The position numbers and the translations under genes were made by a program. A DNA stretch of 64,000 bases from JBEIGE01 sp040382055 (lineage in GTDB: Bacteria > Pseudomonadota > Gammaproteobacteria > Burkholderiales > Burkholderiaceae_C), in contig JBEIGE010000012.1 of assembly GCA_040382055.1 (NCBI GenBank), positions 11,670 through 75,669 of the forward strand, given 5' to 3'. The notes below the pieces were generated by a model. That model saw only the letters and a program-made list of their open reading frames with translations, was not told where the DNA came from and did not search any database. Shown piece by piece: positions 9,346 to 18,879 of the stretch. How positions within the stretch are numbered: position 1 is the first letter of the stretch; every line of letters begins with the position of its first letter.

Positions 9346-10275
9346 TCAATGCGCAGCCGGGGTCAGCGTGGCACCGGCTGCCAACACACCGGCCTGCAGG
9401 CGCTGGGCGACCTGTGTGCCCAAGGCAGCTGCAGCCTGTAGCGTCTGGGCTTGGTCTGTGGCTTGCGCACGCACCAGCGCAAACTTGCCGTCGGGGTCTC
9501 CCCAAGCGGCCTCAATCTTGAGCGTGTCACCCTCCAAGAGGGCAAAGGCGGCCAGTGGCATGGAACAGCTTCCACCCATGGCCCGGCTCACCGCCCGTTC
9601 GGCAGACACGCGCAGCCAGGTCGGGGCATGAACCAGCGGCCTGAGCGCCACCACCACGTCCTGGCGGTTGGAGCGCACCTCGATGCCCAATGCGCCCTGC
9701 CCGGCAGCCGGCAGCATTTCCGAAGGCTCAAAAGTGCCACGCACGCGGCTTTCCAGACCCAGACGCTTGAGTCCTGCTGCAGCCAGAACAATGGCGTCGT
9801 AGAGACCTTCGTCAAGCTTGCGCAAGCGTGTGTCCAAGTTGCCGCGCAAGGGCTCAATGCGCAGGTCCGGTCGCACAGCGCGCAGCAAAGACACCCGGCG
9901 CAGGCTGGACGTTCCCACCACAGCGCCCTGGGGTAGCTCTGCCAGAGAGGCATAGCGGTTGGAAACAAAAGCATCGCGCGGGTCTTCGCGCTCCATCACA
10001 CAGGCCAGCTCGAAACCCTCAGGCAAATCCATCGGAACGTCCTTCAGGGAATGCACCGCCAGATCGGCATGCCCCTCCTCCAGCGCAACCTCCAGCTCCT
10101 TGACGAACAGGCCCTTGCCGCCAACCTTGCTCAGGGAACGGTCCAGGATCTGGTCGCCTTTGGTGGTCATGCCCAGCAGGGTCACGGTATGGCCCAGACC
10201 TTCGAGCAGCGCCTTGACATGTTCGGCCTGCCACAGGGCAAGCCGGCTTTCACGCGTGGCAATCGTCAGGTTCAT
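9346..10275 (-). CDS. hemC: Hydroxymethylbilane synthase (porphobilinogen deaminase)
   Basis: HemC joins four porphobilinogens into hydroxymethylbilane. The 309-residue protein contains IATRESRLALWQAE at the N-terminus, GDQILDRSLSKVGGKGLF, the active-site VHSLKDVP (catalytic Asp), and the GGSCSMP loop with C237 that carries the dipyrromethane cofactor. The ATG at 10275 is chosen; an in-frame TTG at 10296 is the alternative. It is the first gene of hemC-hemD-hemX-hemY and is divergent from ppc, with about 130 bp between the two starts for both promoters. Confidence 0.96.
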   Translation of the reverse strand: MNLTIATRESRLALWQAEHVKALLEGLGHTVTLLGMTTKGDQILDRSLSKVGGKGLFVKELEVALEEGHADLAVHSLKDVPMDLPEGFELACVMEREDPRDAFVSNRYASLAELPQGAVVGTSSLRRVSLLRAVRPDLRIEPLRGNLDTRLRKLDEGLYDAIVLAAAGLKRLGLESRVRGTFEPSEMLPAAGQGALGIEVRSNRQDVVVALRPLVHAPTWLRVSAERAVSRAMGGSCSMPLAAFALLEGDTLKIEAAWGDPDGKFALVRAQATDQAQTLQAAAALGTQVAQRLQAGVLAAGATLTPAAH

Positions 10276-10407
10276 GGGGTTGTGGATGGCTGTCAATTGG
10301 AGGCCTTTTTAGATTTTATGAATCTGCATTTCTGAAACTGCGTGGATGCTAGCATGGCGCGATACTTGCATACGACCCGTCAAAAGACTCCAGGCAGTTC
10401 AACCACC

Positions 10408-13278
10408 ATGAAAAAAATCAGCACTTCCAAAGCGTTTGACAGCGAGCGCCCCCTGGTCGAAGACATCCGGCTGCTCGGGCGGATCCTGGGCGATGTGATC
10501 CGTGAGCAGGATGGCTCTGAAGCCTATGAGTTGATCGAGCAAATCCGCAAACTTTCGGTGTCATTGCGCCGCGATAACGAACAGGCCGTTGAGAAAACCC
10601 TTAAAAAACTGCTCATGGGGCTTACCGAAGACCAAACCGTCAAGGTGATTCGGGCCTTCACCTATTTCAGCCACTTGGCCAATCTCGCTGAAGACCGGCA
10701 CCATATCCGGCGCAGGGCAATTCACGAGCGCTCTGGTGGCACCCAAGAGGGCAGCCTCAAGGGGGCCTTGCAACGTCTGCGGCAAGCTGGCATCAACCAG
10801 AAAACCATCGTCCGCACGCTGGCAGGCAGCTATGTATCACCTGTGCTCACCGCTCACCCCACCGAGGTTCAGCGCAAAAGTATTCTGGACGCCGAGCGCA
10901 GTATCGCCAGGCTCCTGAGGGAGCGCGACGATATCCTGCGCCAGGGCTCAGGTGGCGACCCGACCAAGGACACCCTGACCCCGCGCCTGCTGGCCAGCAA
11001 CGGCTCGCAGATCCGCTCACGCGTGATGCAGTTGTGGCAAACCAGCCTGCTGCGCTACAGCAAACTGACCGTGGCCGATGAGATTGAAAACGCACTCAGT
11101 TATTACGAGTCCACCTTTCTGCGTGAAATCCCGGCCCTGTACGCGGACCTGGAGAACGACCTTGACGGCCAAGCCATCCACAGTTTCCTGCGCATGGGCC
11201 AGTGGATAGGCGGCGACCGTGACGGCAATCCGAACGTCAACGCCCAGACCATGCGCCACGCCCTCAAACGCCAATCCGAGGTGGCCTTGCGCCACTACCT
11301 GACTGAAGTTCACTACCTGGGTTCTGAATTGTCTGTCTCGGCCATGCTGGTTGGCTGCAGTACGCAGATGCAGGCGCTGGCCGACAGTTCACCCGACCGC
11401 AATGTGCACCGGCTAGACGAGCCTTACAGGCGTGCCCTGGTCGGCATGTATGCCCGGCTGGCCGCCACCTTGAGAGAACTTTCGGGAGAAGAAGCCGCAC
11501 GCCATGCGGTGGAGCCACAAAACCCGTACCTGCAGGCCAGTGACTTTCTCTCAGACCTTCGAACCATTGCAAGCTCGCTGGAGTCGCGCCATGGCCATGC
11601 GCTGATTTCCGGGCGGCTGAAACCACTGATTCGGGCGGTGGATGTTTTTGGCTTTCACCTGGCCACACTCGACCTGCGGCAAAGCTCGGACAAACACGAA
11701 GCGGTGATCGCGGAACTGTTGTCTACCGCCCGGGTAGAACCTGACTATCCGGCTTTGGACGAAAACAGCAAGCGCACCCTGCTGCTGGGTCTGCTCAACG
11801 ACACCCGGCCGCTGCGCGTGGTCGGTGCCACCTACTCACAACACACCCAAGACGAGCTGGAAGTTTTCGAAACCGCACGTCTGATGCGTCAACGCTATGG
11901 CGAACAAGCCATCATTCACTACATCATCAGCCACACCGAGACCGTCAGCGATCTGCTCGAAGTCATGCTGCTGCAAAAAGAAGTGGGTTTGATGCGGGGC
12001 ACGCTGGAAGATGCCCAGTCAACGATAGAACTGATAGTGGTTCCGCTGTTTGAGACCATAGGCGACTTGCGTCATGCTGCACCCATCATGCGTGAGTTTT
12101 ATGCCCTGCCGGGCATCGCCCAACTGATCAAGCGCAGCGGCTCAGAGCAGGACATCATGCTCGGTTACTCCGACAGCAACAAGGACGGGGGAATTTTCAC
12201 CAGCAACTGGGAGCTCTACCGCGCAGAAACCGCCCTGGTTGCGCTGTTTGACGAGATGCGCCTGCCGGCACAGCAACGCACATCGCCTGAGCTCTCAGCC
12301 AGTTCAGTGCCGGCGAGCGAGGGCGAGCCCGTCCGACTGCGCATGTTCCACGGCCGGGGCGGTACGGTGGGTCGCGGTGGCGGGCCCAGTTACCAGGCCA
12401 TCCTGGCGCAACCCCCGGGGACGGTGCGCGGTCAAATCAGGTTGACCGAGCAGGGCGAGGTCATAGGCTCAAAATATGCCAACGCCGAGATCGGCCGGCG
12501 CAACCTGGAGACCCTGGTTTCCGCCACGCTCGAGGCGACCTTGCTGCAACCCACCCAGGATGCCGCTCCGGCCTTTCTGGCGGCCGCGGCAAGCCTCTCG
12601 GAGCTCAGCATGGCCAGTTACCGCAAACTGGTGTATGAAACGCCGGGCTTTGTAGACTATTTTTTCAGCTCAACACCGATTCGAGAAATTGCCGAACTCA
12701 ACATCGGCTCGCGTCCGGCCTCTCGCAAGGCAAACCAGAAAATTGAAGATCTTCGGGCCATTCCCTGGGGCTTTAGCTGGGGTCAATGTCGCCTGACACT
12801 CCCTGGCTGGTACGGCTTTGGCAGCGCCATCCATGGGTTTTTAAACCAAGACGGTGTCGGCACCCACAAAACAAAACTGGCCTTGCTGAAAAAAATGGTC
12901 AAGCAGTGGCCGTTTTTCAACACCCTGGTCTCCAATATGGACATGGTGCTGGCCAAAAGCGATCTGGCCCTGGCTTCCCGGTATGCCGAACTTGTCACCG
13001 ACACACGGCTGCGCAAGAAAATTTTTCAACAGATTGAAGCCGAGTGGCAACTCACCGCTGACGCACTGGCCATGATCACCGGCAACAAACAACGACTGGC
13101 CGGTAATTTGCCACTGCAGCGCTCTATTCACCACCGCTTTCCCTACATCGACCCGCTCCATCACCTGCAGGTTGAGCTTGTACGCCGCTACCGCTCAGGC
13201 CAGCACGACGAACAAGTCCGCCATGGCATACACATGTCCATCAACGGCATTGCCGCGGGCTTGCGCAATACGGGCTGA
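10408..13278 (+). CDS. ppc: Phosphoenolpyruvate carboxylase
   Basis: PEP carboxylase makes oxaloacetate from phosphoenolpyruvate and bicarbonate, refilling the TCA cycle. The 956-residue protein shows the catalytic His in LTAHPTEVQRKS (H150), the GYSDSNKDGG box, the glycine-rich FHGRGGTVGRGGGP loop essential for turnover, and the C-terminal allosteric tail ending SINGIAAGLRNTG. Length is slightly above the bacterial norm (about 880-950). The frame opens 66 bp earlier, but the ATG at 10408 gives the natural start. It is divergent from hemC and converges with terC only 4 bp downstream. Confidence 0.97.
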   Translation: MKKISTSKAFDSERPLVEDIRLLGRILGDVIREQDGSEAYELIEQIRKLSVSLRRDNEQAVEKTLKKLLMGLTEDQTVKVIRAFTYFSHLANLAEDRHHIRRRAIHERSGGTQEGSLKGALQRLRQAGINQKTIVRTLAGSYVSPVLTAHPTEVQRKSILDAERSIARLLRERDDILRQGSGGDPTKDTLTPRLLASNGSQIRSRVMQLWQTSLLRYSKLTVADEIENALSYYESTFLREIPALYADLENDLDGQAIHSFLRMGQWIGGDRDGNPNVNAQTMRHALKRQSEVALRHYLTEVHYLGSELSVSAMLVGCSTQMQALADSSPDRNVHRLDEPYRRALVGMYARLAATLRELSGEEAARHAVEPQNPYLQASDFLSDLRTIASSLESRHGHALISGRLKPLIRAVDVFGFHLATLDLRQSSDKHEAVIAELLSTARVEPDYPALDENSKRTLLLGLLNDTRPLRVVGATYSQHTQDELEVFETARLMRQRYGEQAIIHYIISHTETVSDLLEVMLLQKEVGLMRGTLEDAQSTIELIVVPLFETIGDLRHAAPIMREFYALPGIAQLIKRSGSEQDIMLGYSDSNKDGGIFTSNWELYRAETALVALFDEMRLPAQQRTSPELSASSVPASEGEPVRLRMFHGRGGTVGRGGGPSYQAILAQPPGTVRGQIRLTEQGEVIGSKYANAEIGRRNLETLVSATLEATLLQPTQDAAPAFLAAAASLSELSMASYRKLVYETPGFVDYFFSSTPIREIAELNIGSRPASRKANQKIEDLRAIPWGFSWGQCRLTLPGWYGFGSAIHGFLNQDGVGTHKTKLALLKKMVKQWPFFNTLVSNMDMVLAKSDLALASRYAELVTDTRLRKKIFQQIEAEWQLTADALAMITGNKQRLAGNLPLQRSIHHRFPYIDPLHHLQVELVRRYRSGQHDEQVRHGIHMSINGIAAGLRNTG

Positions 13279-13282
13279 CAAC

Positions 13283-14044
13283 TCAGGGCTTGTCGGTCGG
13301 CTTAGCCGTGTAGTCCTCATGCAGGCGAACCGGCTGGGCAGAACGCTTGCGCATACGGATATTGAGCAACTCCACACCCAGGGAAAACGCCATGGCGAAA
13401 TACACATAGCCTTTGGGCACTTTGGTGTCAAAACCTTCGGCCAGCAGCACAACACCCACCACGACCAGGAAAGCCAGCGCCAGAATTTTGATGGTGGGGT
13501 GATCCGACACAAAGCGGCCGATCGGGCCGGCAAAGACCAGCATCAAACCCACCGAGACAATCACGGCTGCGATCATGATGCGTACATCGTCCACCATCCC
13601 CACCGCCGTGATGATCGAGTCCAGGGAAAAGACCAGATCAATCACCATGATCTGGACGATGACGGCGGTGAAAGTGGCTTTGACCGCGCTGGACGCATGG
13701 CCCTCCTGCCCTTCCAGCGACTGGTGGATTTCACTCGTACTTTTCCAGATCAGGAACAAGCCGCCCAGAATCAGGATCAGGTCACGGCCTGAGATTTCCT
13801 GATTAAACGCCGTGAACAAGGGTGCGACCAGGCCGACTATCCAGGCCAGCACCAGCAGCAGGCCGATACGCATGAACAAGGCCATAAACAGGCCGATGCG
13901 ACGGGCCAGTTCCCGCTTTTCCTTGGGCAGTTTGTCCACCAGAATGGAAATGAAAATAATGTTGTCGATGCCCAAAACCAGTTCCAGCAGGGTCAGCGTA
14001 GCAAATGCAATCCACGCTTGCGGGCTAGCTAAAAGTTCCATCAT
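13283..14044 (-). CDS. TerC family integral membrane protein
   Basis: A 253-residue TerC-type membrane protein with about seven hydrophobic segments. The family signature acidic motif ELVLGIDNIIFI is in the first helix and the matching DLVFSLDSIITAVGM motif in the fifth; these Asp residues are thought to bind metal ions. Members of this branch (YgaP/YoaE/MarC-like, Alx-type) are linked to manganese export and tellurite tolerance. No ter operon is present, so tellurite resistance as such is not implied. The last 35 residues are polar and cytoplasmic. An ATG-ATG pair at the start makes either codon possible. Confidence 0.85.
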   Translation of the reverse strand: MMELLASPQAWIAFATLTLLELVLGIDNIIFISILVDKLPKEKRELARRIGLFMALFMRIGLLLVLAWIVGLVAPLFTAFNQEISGRDLILILGGLFLIWKSTSEIHQSLEGQEGHASSAVKATFTAVIVQIMVIDLVFSLDSIITAVGMVDDVRIMIAAVIVSVGLMLVFAGPIGRFVSDHPTIKILALAFLVVVGVVLLAEGFDTKVPKGYVYFAMAFSLGVELLNIRMRKRSAQPVRLHEDYTAKPTDKP

Positions 14045-14300
14045 GGTTGTTCCTGTTTGAATGAATCGGACCGCCGATTCATTTCTCTGAGCAGCATCCT
14101 AATGCTTTTCCAAATCACCCTGAGATCATCTGGCTGCCGGAAATCGGCGGCGTGTGGAAGGTCGATAAAATTCGGGGGTCTTTCATGCAACCCGATTATT
14201 GGTGAATCTGATTCACCCTCACAATCGGTTCATCTAAGCTTGTTGTCGCCTCAATTTTGAGACCTTTGCCTGCCCCTTTACCTTCTGCTGCGTTTCTCAC

Positions 14301-15725
14301 ATGTCCTCTCATCAATTCGACAAGAAATCTCAAGCGTGGTCAGCGCTGTTCTCCGAACCCATGAGTGAGCTGGTCAAACGCTACACCGCCAGCGTTTTTT
14401 TTGACAAGCGGCTCTGGCATGCAGATATCACCGGCTCCCTGGCGCACGCCGAGATGCTGGCTGCGCAAGGCATTATTTCCAAAGCAGACCATGCGTCCAT
14501 CGTCGACGGCATGGCACAAATCACGGCAGCCATTGAAACCGGCACCTTTGAATGGAAACTGGACCTCGAAGACGTGCATCTCAACATCGAGGCCCGTTTG
14601 ACCCAACTGGTGGGTGATGCGGGCAAGCGCCTGCACACCGGTCGCAGCCGCAATGACCAGGTTGCCACCGACATCCGGCTGTGGCTGCGCTCCGAAATTG
14701 ACCTGATCAGCGATTTGTTGTCCGAACTGCAAAAAGCCTTGCTCGACATTGCTGCCAAACATGCGGACGTGATTCTTCCGGGCTTCACCCACCTGCAGGT
14801 GGCCCAGCCGGTCAGCTTTGGCCATCACATGCTGGCCTATGTGGAAATGTTCAGCCGTGATGCCCAGCGCATGAGCGATGTGCGACGGCGCGTGAACTGC
14901 CTGCCGCTTGGCGCAGCAGCCCTGGCGGGCACCAGCTACCCGCTGGACCGGGAACGTGTGGCTCGCACGCTGGGCATGGTCGATGAGGCTGGCGTGGCCT
15001 GTGTTTGTCAAAACAGCCTGGACGCGGTAAGCGACCGCGACTTTGCCATTGAGTTCACGGCCGCTGCCAGCCTGACCATGGTGCATATCAGCCGCCTGAG
15101 TGAAGAACTGATACTGTGGATGAGCCAGAGTTTTGGCTTCATCGACATCGCCGACCGTTTCTGCACCGGCAGCTCCATCATGCCGCAGAAGAAAAATCCC
15201 GACGTTGCTGAACTGGCGCGCGGTAAAACCGGTCGCGTCGTGGGCCATCTCATGGGCTTGATCACGCTCATGAAAGGCCAGCCCCTGGCCTACAACAAGG
15301 ACAACCAGGAAGACAAGGAGCCGCTGTTCGACACGGTCGACACGCTCAAAGACACGCTGCGCATCTTTGCCGAGATGGTGGGCGGCATCACCGTCAAACC
15401 CGAAGCCATGGAACGGTCCGCCTTCAAGGGCTACGCAACTGCCACGGATCTGGCCGATTACCTGGTGAAAAAAGGCCTGCCGTTTCGCGATGCCCACGAA
15501 ACCGTGGCGCATGCCGTCAAGGCAGCGATTGCGTCCAAAGCCGACTTGTCAGAACTGCCCCTGGCCGTGCTGCAACAATTTCACCCCCACATCGAACAAG
15601 ATGTCTTTGAAGTGCTGTCGCTGCGTGGATCACTCAACGCCCGCAACACCCTGGGCGGCACGGCACCCGCGCAGGTCAGATTACAAATCGCACGGCATCA
15701 GGCCCGTTTGCAGCCACAGTCTTGA
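14301..15725 (+). CDS. argH: Argininosuccinate lyase
   Basis: ArgH splits argininosuccinate into arginine and fumarate, the last step of arginine synthesis. The 474-residue protein is full length, with the fumarase/aspartase superfamily signature GSSIMPQKKNPD (about residue 291), the substrate-binding LHTGRSRNDQVATD near residue 112 and the TSYPLDRE region. The ATG at 14301 follows a 256-bp upstream region in which I see no gene and which should hold its promoter and that of the divergent terC. It is followed at short spacing by the hemerythrin, lactate dehydrogenase and polymerase genes, which may be partly cotranscribed. Confidence 0.96.
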   Translation: MSSHQFDKKSQAWSALFSEPMSELVKRYTASVFFDKRLWHADITGSLAHAEMLAAQGIISKADHASIVDGMAQITAAIETGTFEWKLDLEDVHLNIEARLTQLVGDAGKRLHTGRSRNDQVATDIRLWLRSEIDLISDLLSELQKALLDIAAKHADVILPGFTHLQVAQPVSFGHHMLAYVEMFSRDAQRMSDVRRRVNCLPLGAAALAGTSYPLDRERVARTLGMVDEAGVACVCQNSLDAVSDRDFAIEFTAAASLTMVHISRLSEELILWMSQSFGFIDIADRFCTGSSIMPQKKNPDVAELARGKTGRVVGHLMGLITLMKGQPLAYNKDNQEDKEPLFDTVDTLKDTLRIFAEMVGGITVKPEAMERSAFKGYATATDLADYLVKKGLPFRDAHETVAHAVKAAIASKADLSELPLAVLQQFHPHIEQDVFEVLSLRGSLNARNTLGGTAPAQVRLQIARHQARLQPQS

Positions 15726-15734
15726 AACTTCACC

Positions 15735-16232
15735 ATGAGTCAAACCACCAACACCTTGAGCCCCGACGCTGACGCCATGAAAGTCCGGCTAGCCTGGTCG
15801 CCCGAACTGGTGCTGCACGACAGCCGTACGGATGCAACCCACCAGGAATTCATTGATCTGCTCAACGCCACATCGGCATCAGACACGGCCCACAAGCTCC
15901 CCTTGTACCAGTCGCTGGTCGAACACACCGTGGCACATTTTGGGCAAGAAGAGCGCTGGATGCTGGCCTGTGGCCTGACTGCCGAGCACTGCCACTTCTC
16001 CCAGCACAGCAGTGTGCTTGAGGTCATGAAAGAGGTCGAGCGCCGGGCTGTAGCCGGTGATACCGGCCTCATCGACCAGATGCTCGAAGCCCTGGTGGAA
16101 TGGTTTCCCATGCACGCCCAGAGCATGGATGCAGGACTGGTGGCCTTCCTCCAAGAGGCCGGTTTTGACACCACCAGCGAAACCCTGTCACCACCTGAAG
16201 CTGCCCAACACGCCAGCACAACAATAGCCTGA
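15735..16232 (+). CDS. Bacteriohemerythrin-type oxygen/iron-binding protein
   Basis: A 165-residue protein of the hemerythrin family, which binds O2 (or NO) at a non-heme di-iron site in a four-helix bundle. All ligand positions can be seen in order: THQEF (His, Glu), HFGQEERWM (His, Glu), HCHFSQH (His pair) and HAQSMD (His, Asp). The C-terminal 25 residues are polar and variable. It starts 9 bp after argH and stops 21 bp before the FMN dehydrogenase gene. Possible roles are oxygen sensing or delivery to a nearby oxidase; the partner is not known. Confidence 0.88.
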   Translation: MSQTTNTLSPDADAMKVRLAWSPELVLHDSRTDATHQEFIDLLNATSASDTAHKLPLYQSLVEHTVAHFGQEERWMLACGLTAEHCHFSQHSSVLEVMKEVERRAVAGDTGLIDQMLEALVEWFPMHAQSMDAGLVAFLQEAGFDTTSETLSPPEAAQHASTTIA

Positions 16233-16253
16233 ACACTTCCTGAGGAAAATAAA

Positions 16254-17405
16254 ATGCCTGTGATCACCAACATCGAAGACCTGCGGGTTTTGGCCAAGAA
16301 GCGCGTGCCGCGCATGTTTTATGACTATGCCGACAGCGGCTCCTGGACCGAAGGCACCTACCGCGCCAACTCGGAAGATTTCCAGAAGATCAAGCTGCGC
16401 CAGCGCGTGGCGGTAAACATGGAAAACCGCAGCACCGCCTGCAAGATGGTAGGTATCGATGCCAAGATGCCGGTGGCCATTGCGCCGGTGGGCTTGACCG
16501 GCATGCAAAGCGCCGACGGCGAGATCAAGGCAGCACGTGCCGCAGAGAAGTTCGGCATTCCGTTCACGCTGTCCACCATGAGCATCTGCTCCATTGAAGA
16601 CATTGCACAGAACACCAGCCAACCCTTCTGGTTTCAGCTCTACATGATGCGCGACCGCAAGGCCATGGCCAAGATGATCGAACGGGCCCGGGTTGCCAAA
16701 TGCAGCGCCCTGGTGCTCACGCTGGACCTGCAGGTGATCGGCCAGCGCCACAAAGACATCAAAAACGGTCTGACCGCACCGCCCAAACCCACCCTGGCCA
16801 ACATCATCAACCTGGCCACCAAACCCCGCTGGTGCTTAGGCATGCTGGGCACGCGGCGACACACCTTCCGCAATCTGGTGGGCCATGTGGAATCGGTCAG
16901 CAATATGTCATCCCTGGCAGCCTGGACCAACGAGCAGTTTGACCCCCGTATCTCCTGGTCTGATATCCAGTGGGTCAAAGAACAATGGGGTGGAAAACTC
17001 ATCCTCAAGGGCATTGCTGATGTTGAAGACGCCCTGCTGGCCGTCAAAAGCGGGGCCGACGCCCTGATTGTCAGCAACCATGGTGGACGCCAGCTTGACG
17101 GTGCGCCCAGCAGCATCGAGGCCTTGCCCGCCATCGTGGCCGCCGTCGGCAATGACATCGAGGTCTGGATGGATGGCGGCATCCGCAGCGGACAGGATGT
17201 GCTCAAAGCCTGGGCGCTGGGTGCCAAAGGCACGATGATTGGTCGCGCCATGGTCTACGGCCTGGGTGCCATGGGTGAAGAAGGCGTGAGCAAGGCTCTC
17301 AAAATCATCCACCGCGAGCTCGACATCACCATGGCCTTTTGCGGTCATACCGACATCAACACCGTAGACAAAAACATTTTGATGCCGGGCACCTACCCGA
17401 CATAA
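16254..17405 (+). CDS. lldD: FMN-dependent alpha-hydroxy-acid dehydrogenase (L-lactate dehydrogenase-like)
   Basis: A 383-residue TIM-barrel flavoprotein that oxidises L-2-hydroxy acids, most often L-lactate, to the keto acid and passes electrons to quinone. Family landmarks are FYDYADSGSWTE (FMN and substrate region), PVAIAPVGLTGM, FQLYMMRD, and the active-site SNHGGRQLDG with catalytic H276, followed by the FMN phosphate-binding DGGIRSGQDVLKA and IGRAMVYGLGA. A GAGGAA ribosome site precedes the ATG. The substrate (lactate versus glycolate or mandelate) cannot be fixed from sequence. The next gene, dinB, begins 35 bp downstream. Confidence 0.88.
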   Translation: MPVITNIEDLRVLAKKRVPRMFYDYADSGSWTEGTYRANSEDFQKIKLRQRVAVNMENRSTACKMVGIDAKMPVAIAPVGLTGMQSADGEIKAARAAEKFGIPFTLSTMSICSIEDIAQNTSQPFWFQLYMMRDRKAMAKMIERARVAKCSALVLTLDLQVIGQRHKDIKNGLTAPPKPTLANIINLATKPRWCLGMLGTRRHTFRNLVGHVESVSNMSSLAAWTNEQFDPRISWSDIQWVKEQWGGKLILKGIADVEDALLAVKSGADALIVSNHGGRQLDGAPSSIEALPAIVAAVGNDIEVWMDGGIRSGQDVLKAWALGAKGTMIGRAMVYGLGAMGEEGVSKALKIIHRELDITMAFCGHTDINTVDKNILMPGTYPT

Positions 17406-17440
17406 ACCTGCGAACGAGCCAAGGCCGGGGCTCACTGGCA

Positions 17441-18700
17441 ATGTCTGAATTACGCACGCCAATTCGCCGCATTGCCCATCTCGACATGGATGCTTTTTAT
17501 GCATCGGTTGAGTTGTTGCGTTACCCCCAGCTCAAGGGCCTGCCTGTGGTCATTGGCGGTGGTCGGCGCAAGGAGGATGAGTTGTTGCAAAGGCTCAGGC
17601 TGGCGCAGCCCGATCGGCCCTGGGGCCCTGAGGATTTGGCCGACATCCCCTTGAGTTTTTTCCCGCTGCTCTCAGGCTACACCGGGCGCGGTGTGATCAC
17701 CACAGCCACTTATGCCGCACGCCAGTTCGGTGTGGGCTCGGCCATGGGCCTGATGAAAGCCGCCAAGCTGTGCCCGCAAGCCATCTTGCTGCCGGTGGAC
17801 TTTGCGCAGTACCGGCACTACTCGGAGCGTTTCAAGGCCATCATTACCGACATTGCGCCGGTGATGGAAAACCGGGGCGTAGACGAGGTCTACATCGACT
17901 TCACCGAAGTGCCTGGCGGCCAGCGCCTAGGCGGGCGTGTGCTGGCGCGGCTCATCCAGAAAGCCATTTTTGACGACACCGGCCTGACCTGCTCGGTTGG
18001 TGTGGCCCCCAACAAGCTGCTGGCCAAGATGGCCAGTGAATTCAACAAACCCAACGGCATTTCTGTGGTTATGGAAGACGAGGTGCAGAGCAAAGTCTGG
18101 CCGCTGGCCTGCCGCAAAATCAACGGCATTGGTCCCAAGGCAGAAGAAAAACTCAACAGCCACGGCATCCACACCATCGGGGAACTGGCTCAGCGCAGCT
18201 TGCCCTGGCTTATGGACACCTTTGGGCAGCGCACCGGCGCTTGGTTGCATGCCGCCAGCCACGGGCAGGACGACCGACCGGTGGCGCTTGGCAGTGAGCC
18301 GGTGAGCATGAGCCGCGAAACCACCTTTGAGCGCGACCTGCACGCCGTGCGCGACAAAGCCGAGCTCGGTGCCATCTTCACCCGGCTGTGCCAGCAGGTG
18401 GCTGCAGACCTGCAGCGCAAGGGCTATGTGGGCAAGACCATCGGCATCAAGCTGCGTTTTGACAACTTCAAAATCGTCACCCGTGACCTGACGCTGGAGC
18501 ACCCTACGGCAGACGCGCAAGAGATTCGCCAGGCAGCGGGCCTGGCGCTCAAGCGCGCACCGTTGCAGCAAAGGCTGCGATTGCTGGGGGTGCGGGTAGG
18601 TTCACTGCAAAAACAGGGCTCAGCCCAGGCTGCATCTTTGCATGAAGCTACGAATTCAATAGCAAATACCGTACATCCCGAAACCGGTCAGCTGTTCTAA
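17441..18700 (+). CDS. dinB: Y-family DNA polymerase (DinB/Pol IV-like) with extra N-terminal insertion
   Basis: A 419-residue translesion polymerase. HLDMDAFYASVE (metal-binding Asp) starts the palm, NRGVDEVYIDFTE carries the second acidic motif, GVAPNKLLAKMASEFNKPNG and the helix-hairpin-helix INGIGPKAEEKL follow, then the little finger. Between PVVIGGG and GRGVITTATYAARQFGV there is an insertion of about 40 residues (42-81) that E. coli Pol IV lacks; it includes a charged stretch and PLSFFPLLSGYT. The ATG at 17441 is chosen although the frame opens earlier inside lldD. No typical C-terminal beta-clamp motif is obvious, but the tail QETGQLF-like end (PETGQLF) resembles the QxxLF clamp peptide. 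Confidence 0.9.
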   Translation: MSELRTPIRRIAHLDMDAFYASVELLRYPQLKGLPVVIGGGRRKEDELLQRLRLAQPDRPWGPEDLADIPLSFFPLLSGYTGRGVITTATYAARQFGVGSAMGLMKAAKLCPQAILLPVDFAQYRHYSERFKAIITDIAPVMENRGVDEVYIDFTEVPGGQRLGGRVLARLIQKAIFDDTGLTCSVGVAPNKLLAKMASEFNKPNGISVVMEDEVQSKVWPLACRKINGIGPKAEEKLNSHGIHTIGELAQRSLPWLMDTFGQRTGAWLHAASHGQDDRPVALGSEPVSMSRETTFERDLHAVRDKAELGAIFTRLCQQVAADLQRKGYVGKTIGIKLRFDNFKIVTRDLTLEHPTADAQEIRQAAGLALKRAPLQQRLRLLGVRVGSLQKQGSAQAASLHEATNSIANTVHPETGQLF

Positions 18701-18724
18701 ACCGGCCCTAAACCGGTCGCTCAC

Positions 18725-18804
18725 GCGCCAGGGCAGGCGAAACCGCTCGTGTCCCCCGCCCTTAGTGCTCCTCCTTGACCTCGCTATTTCGCCTGCCCTG
18801 GCGC
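18725..18804. repeat. Inverted-repeat element with REP-like core (copy 1)
   Basis: Perfect 18-bp inverted arms (18725-18742 and 18787-18804, sequence GCGCCAGGGCAGGCGAAA and its complement) enclose a 44-nt centre. The centre (18745-18781) contains GTGTCCCCCGCCC and CTCCTCCTTGACCT, which reappear in the same order inside the restriction-modification gene at 20668-20709. It lies between the convergent dinB and dusC genes and would form a long hairpin in either transcript. Confidence 0.75.
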
Positions 18805-18879
18805 TTGGCCTAGGTTGTTGCGCTTAACCTGGGTCGAAGCACTTCGCCTTTGTCGTAGCGCTTAGCCTATGTCGTAGCG
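18804..18879. repeat. Four degenerate 19-bp tandem repeats over the dusC stop codon
   Basis: Four adjoining 19-bp units (18861-18879, 18842-18860, 18823-18841, 18804-18822; consensus on the minus strand CGCTACGACATAGGCTAAG) overlap the end of dusC. The first unit encodes the final RYDIG and stop codon; the other three extend the pattern downstream with increasing divergence, as if the gene end had been tandemly copied. Confidence 0.75.

Noticed and set aside
13283..14044. Tellurite resistance by TerC
   Set aside because: No terA, terB, terD or terZ genes are near; a metal-transport role is the safer reading.
14340..15512. Open frame of 390 codons opposite argH
   Set aside because: Antisense shadow with His/Gln-rich nonsense composition.
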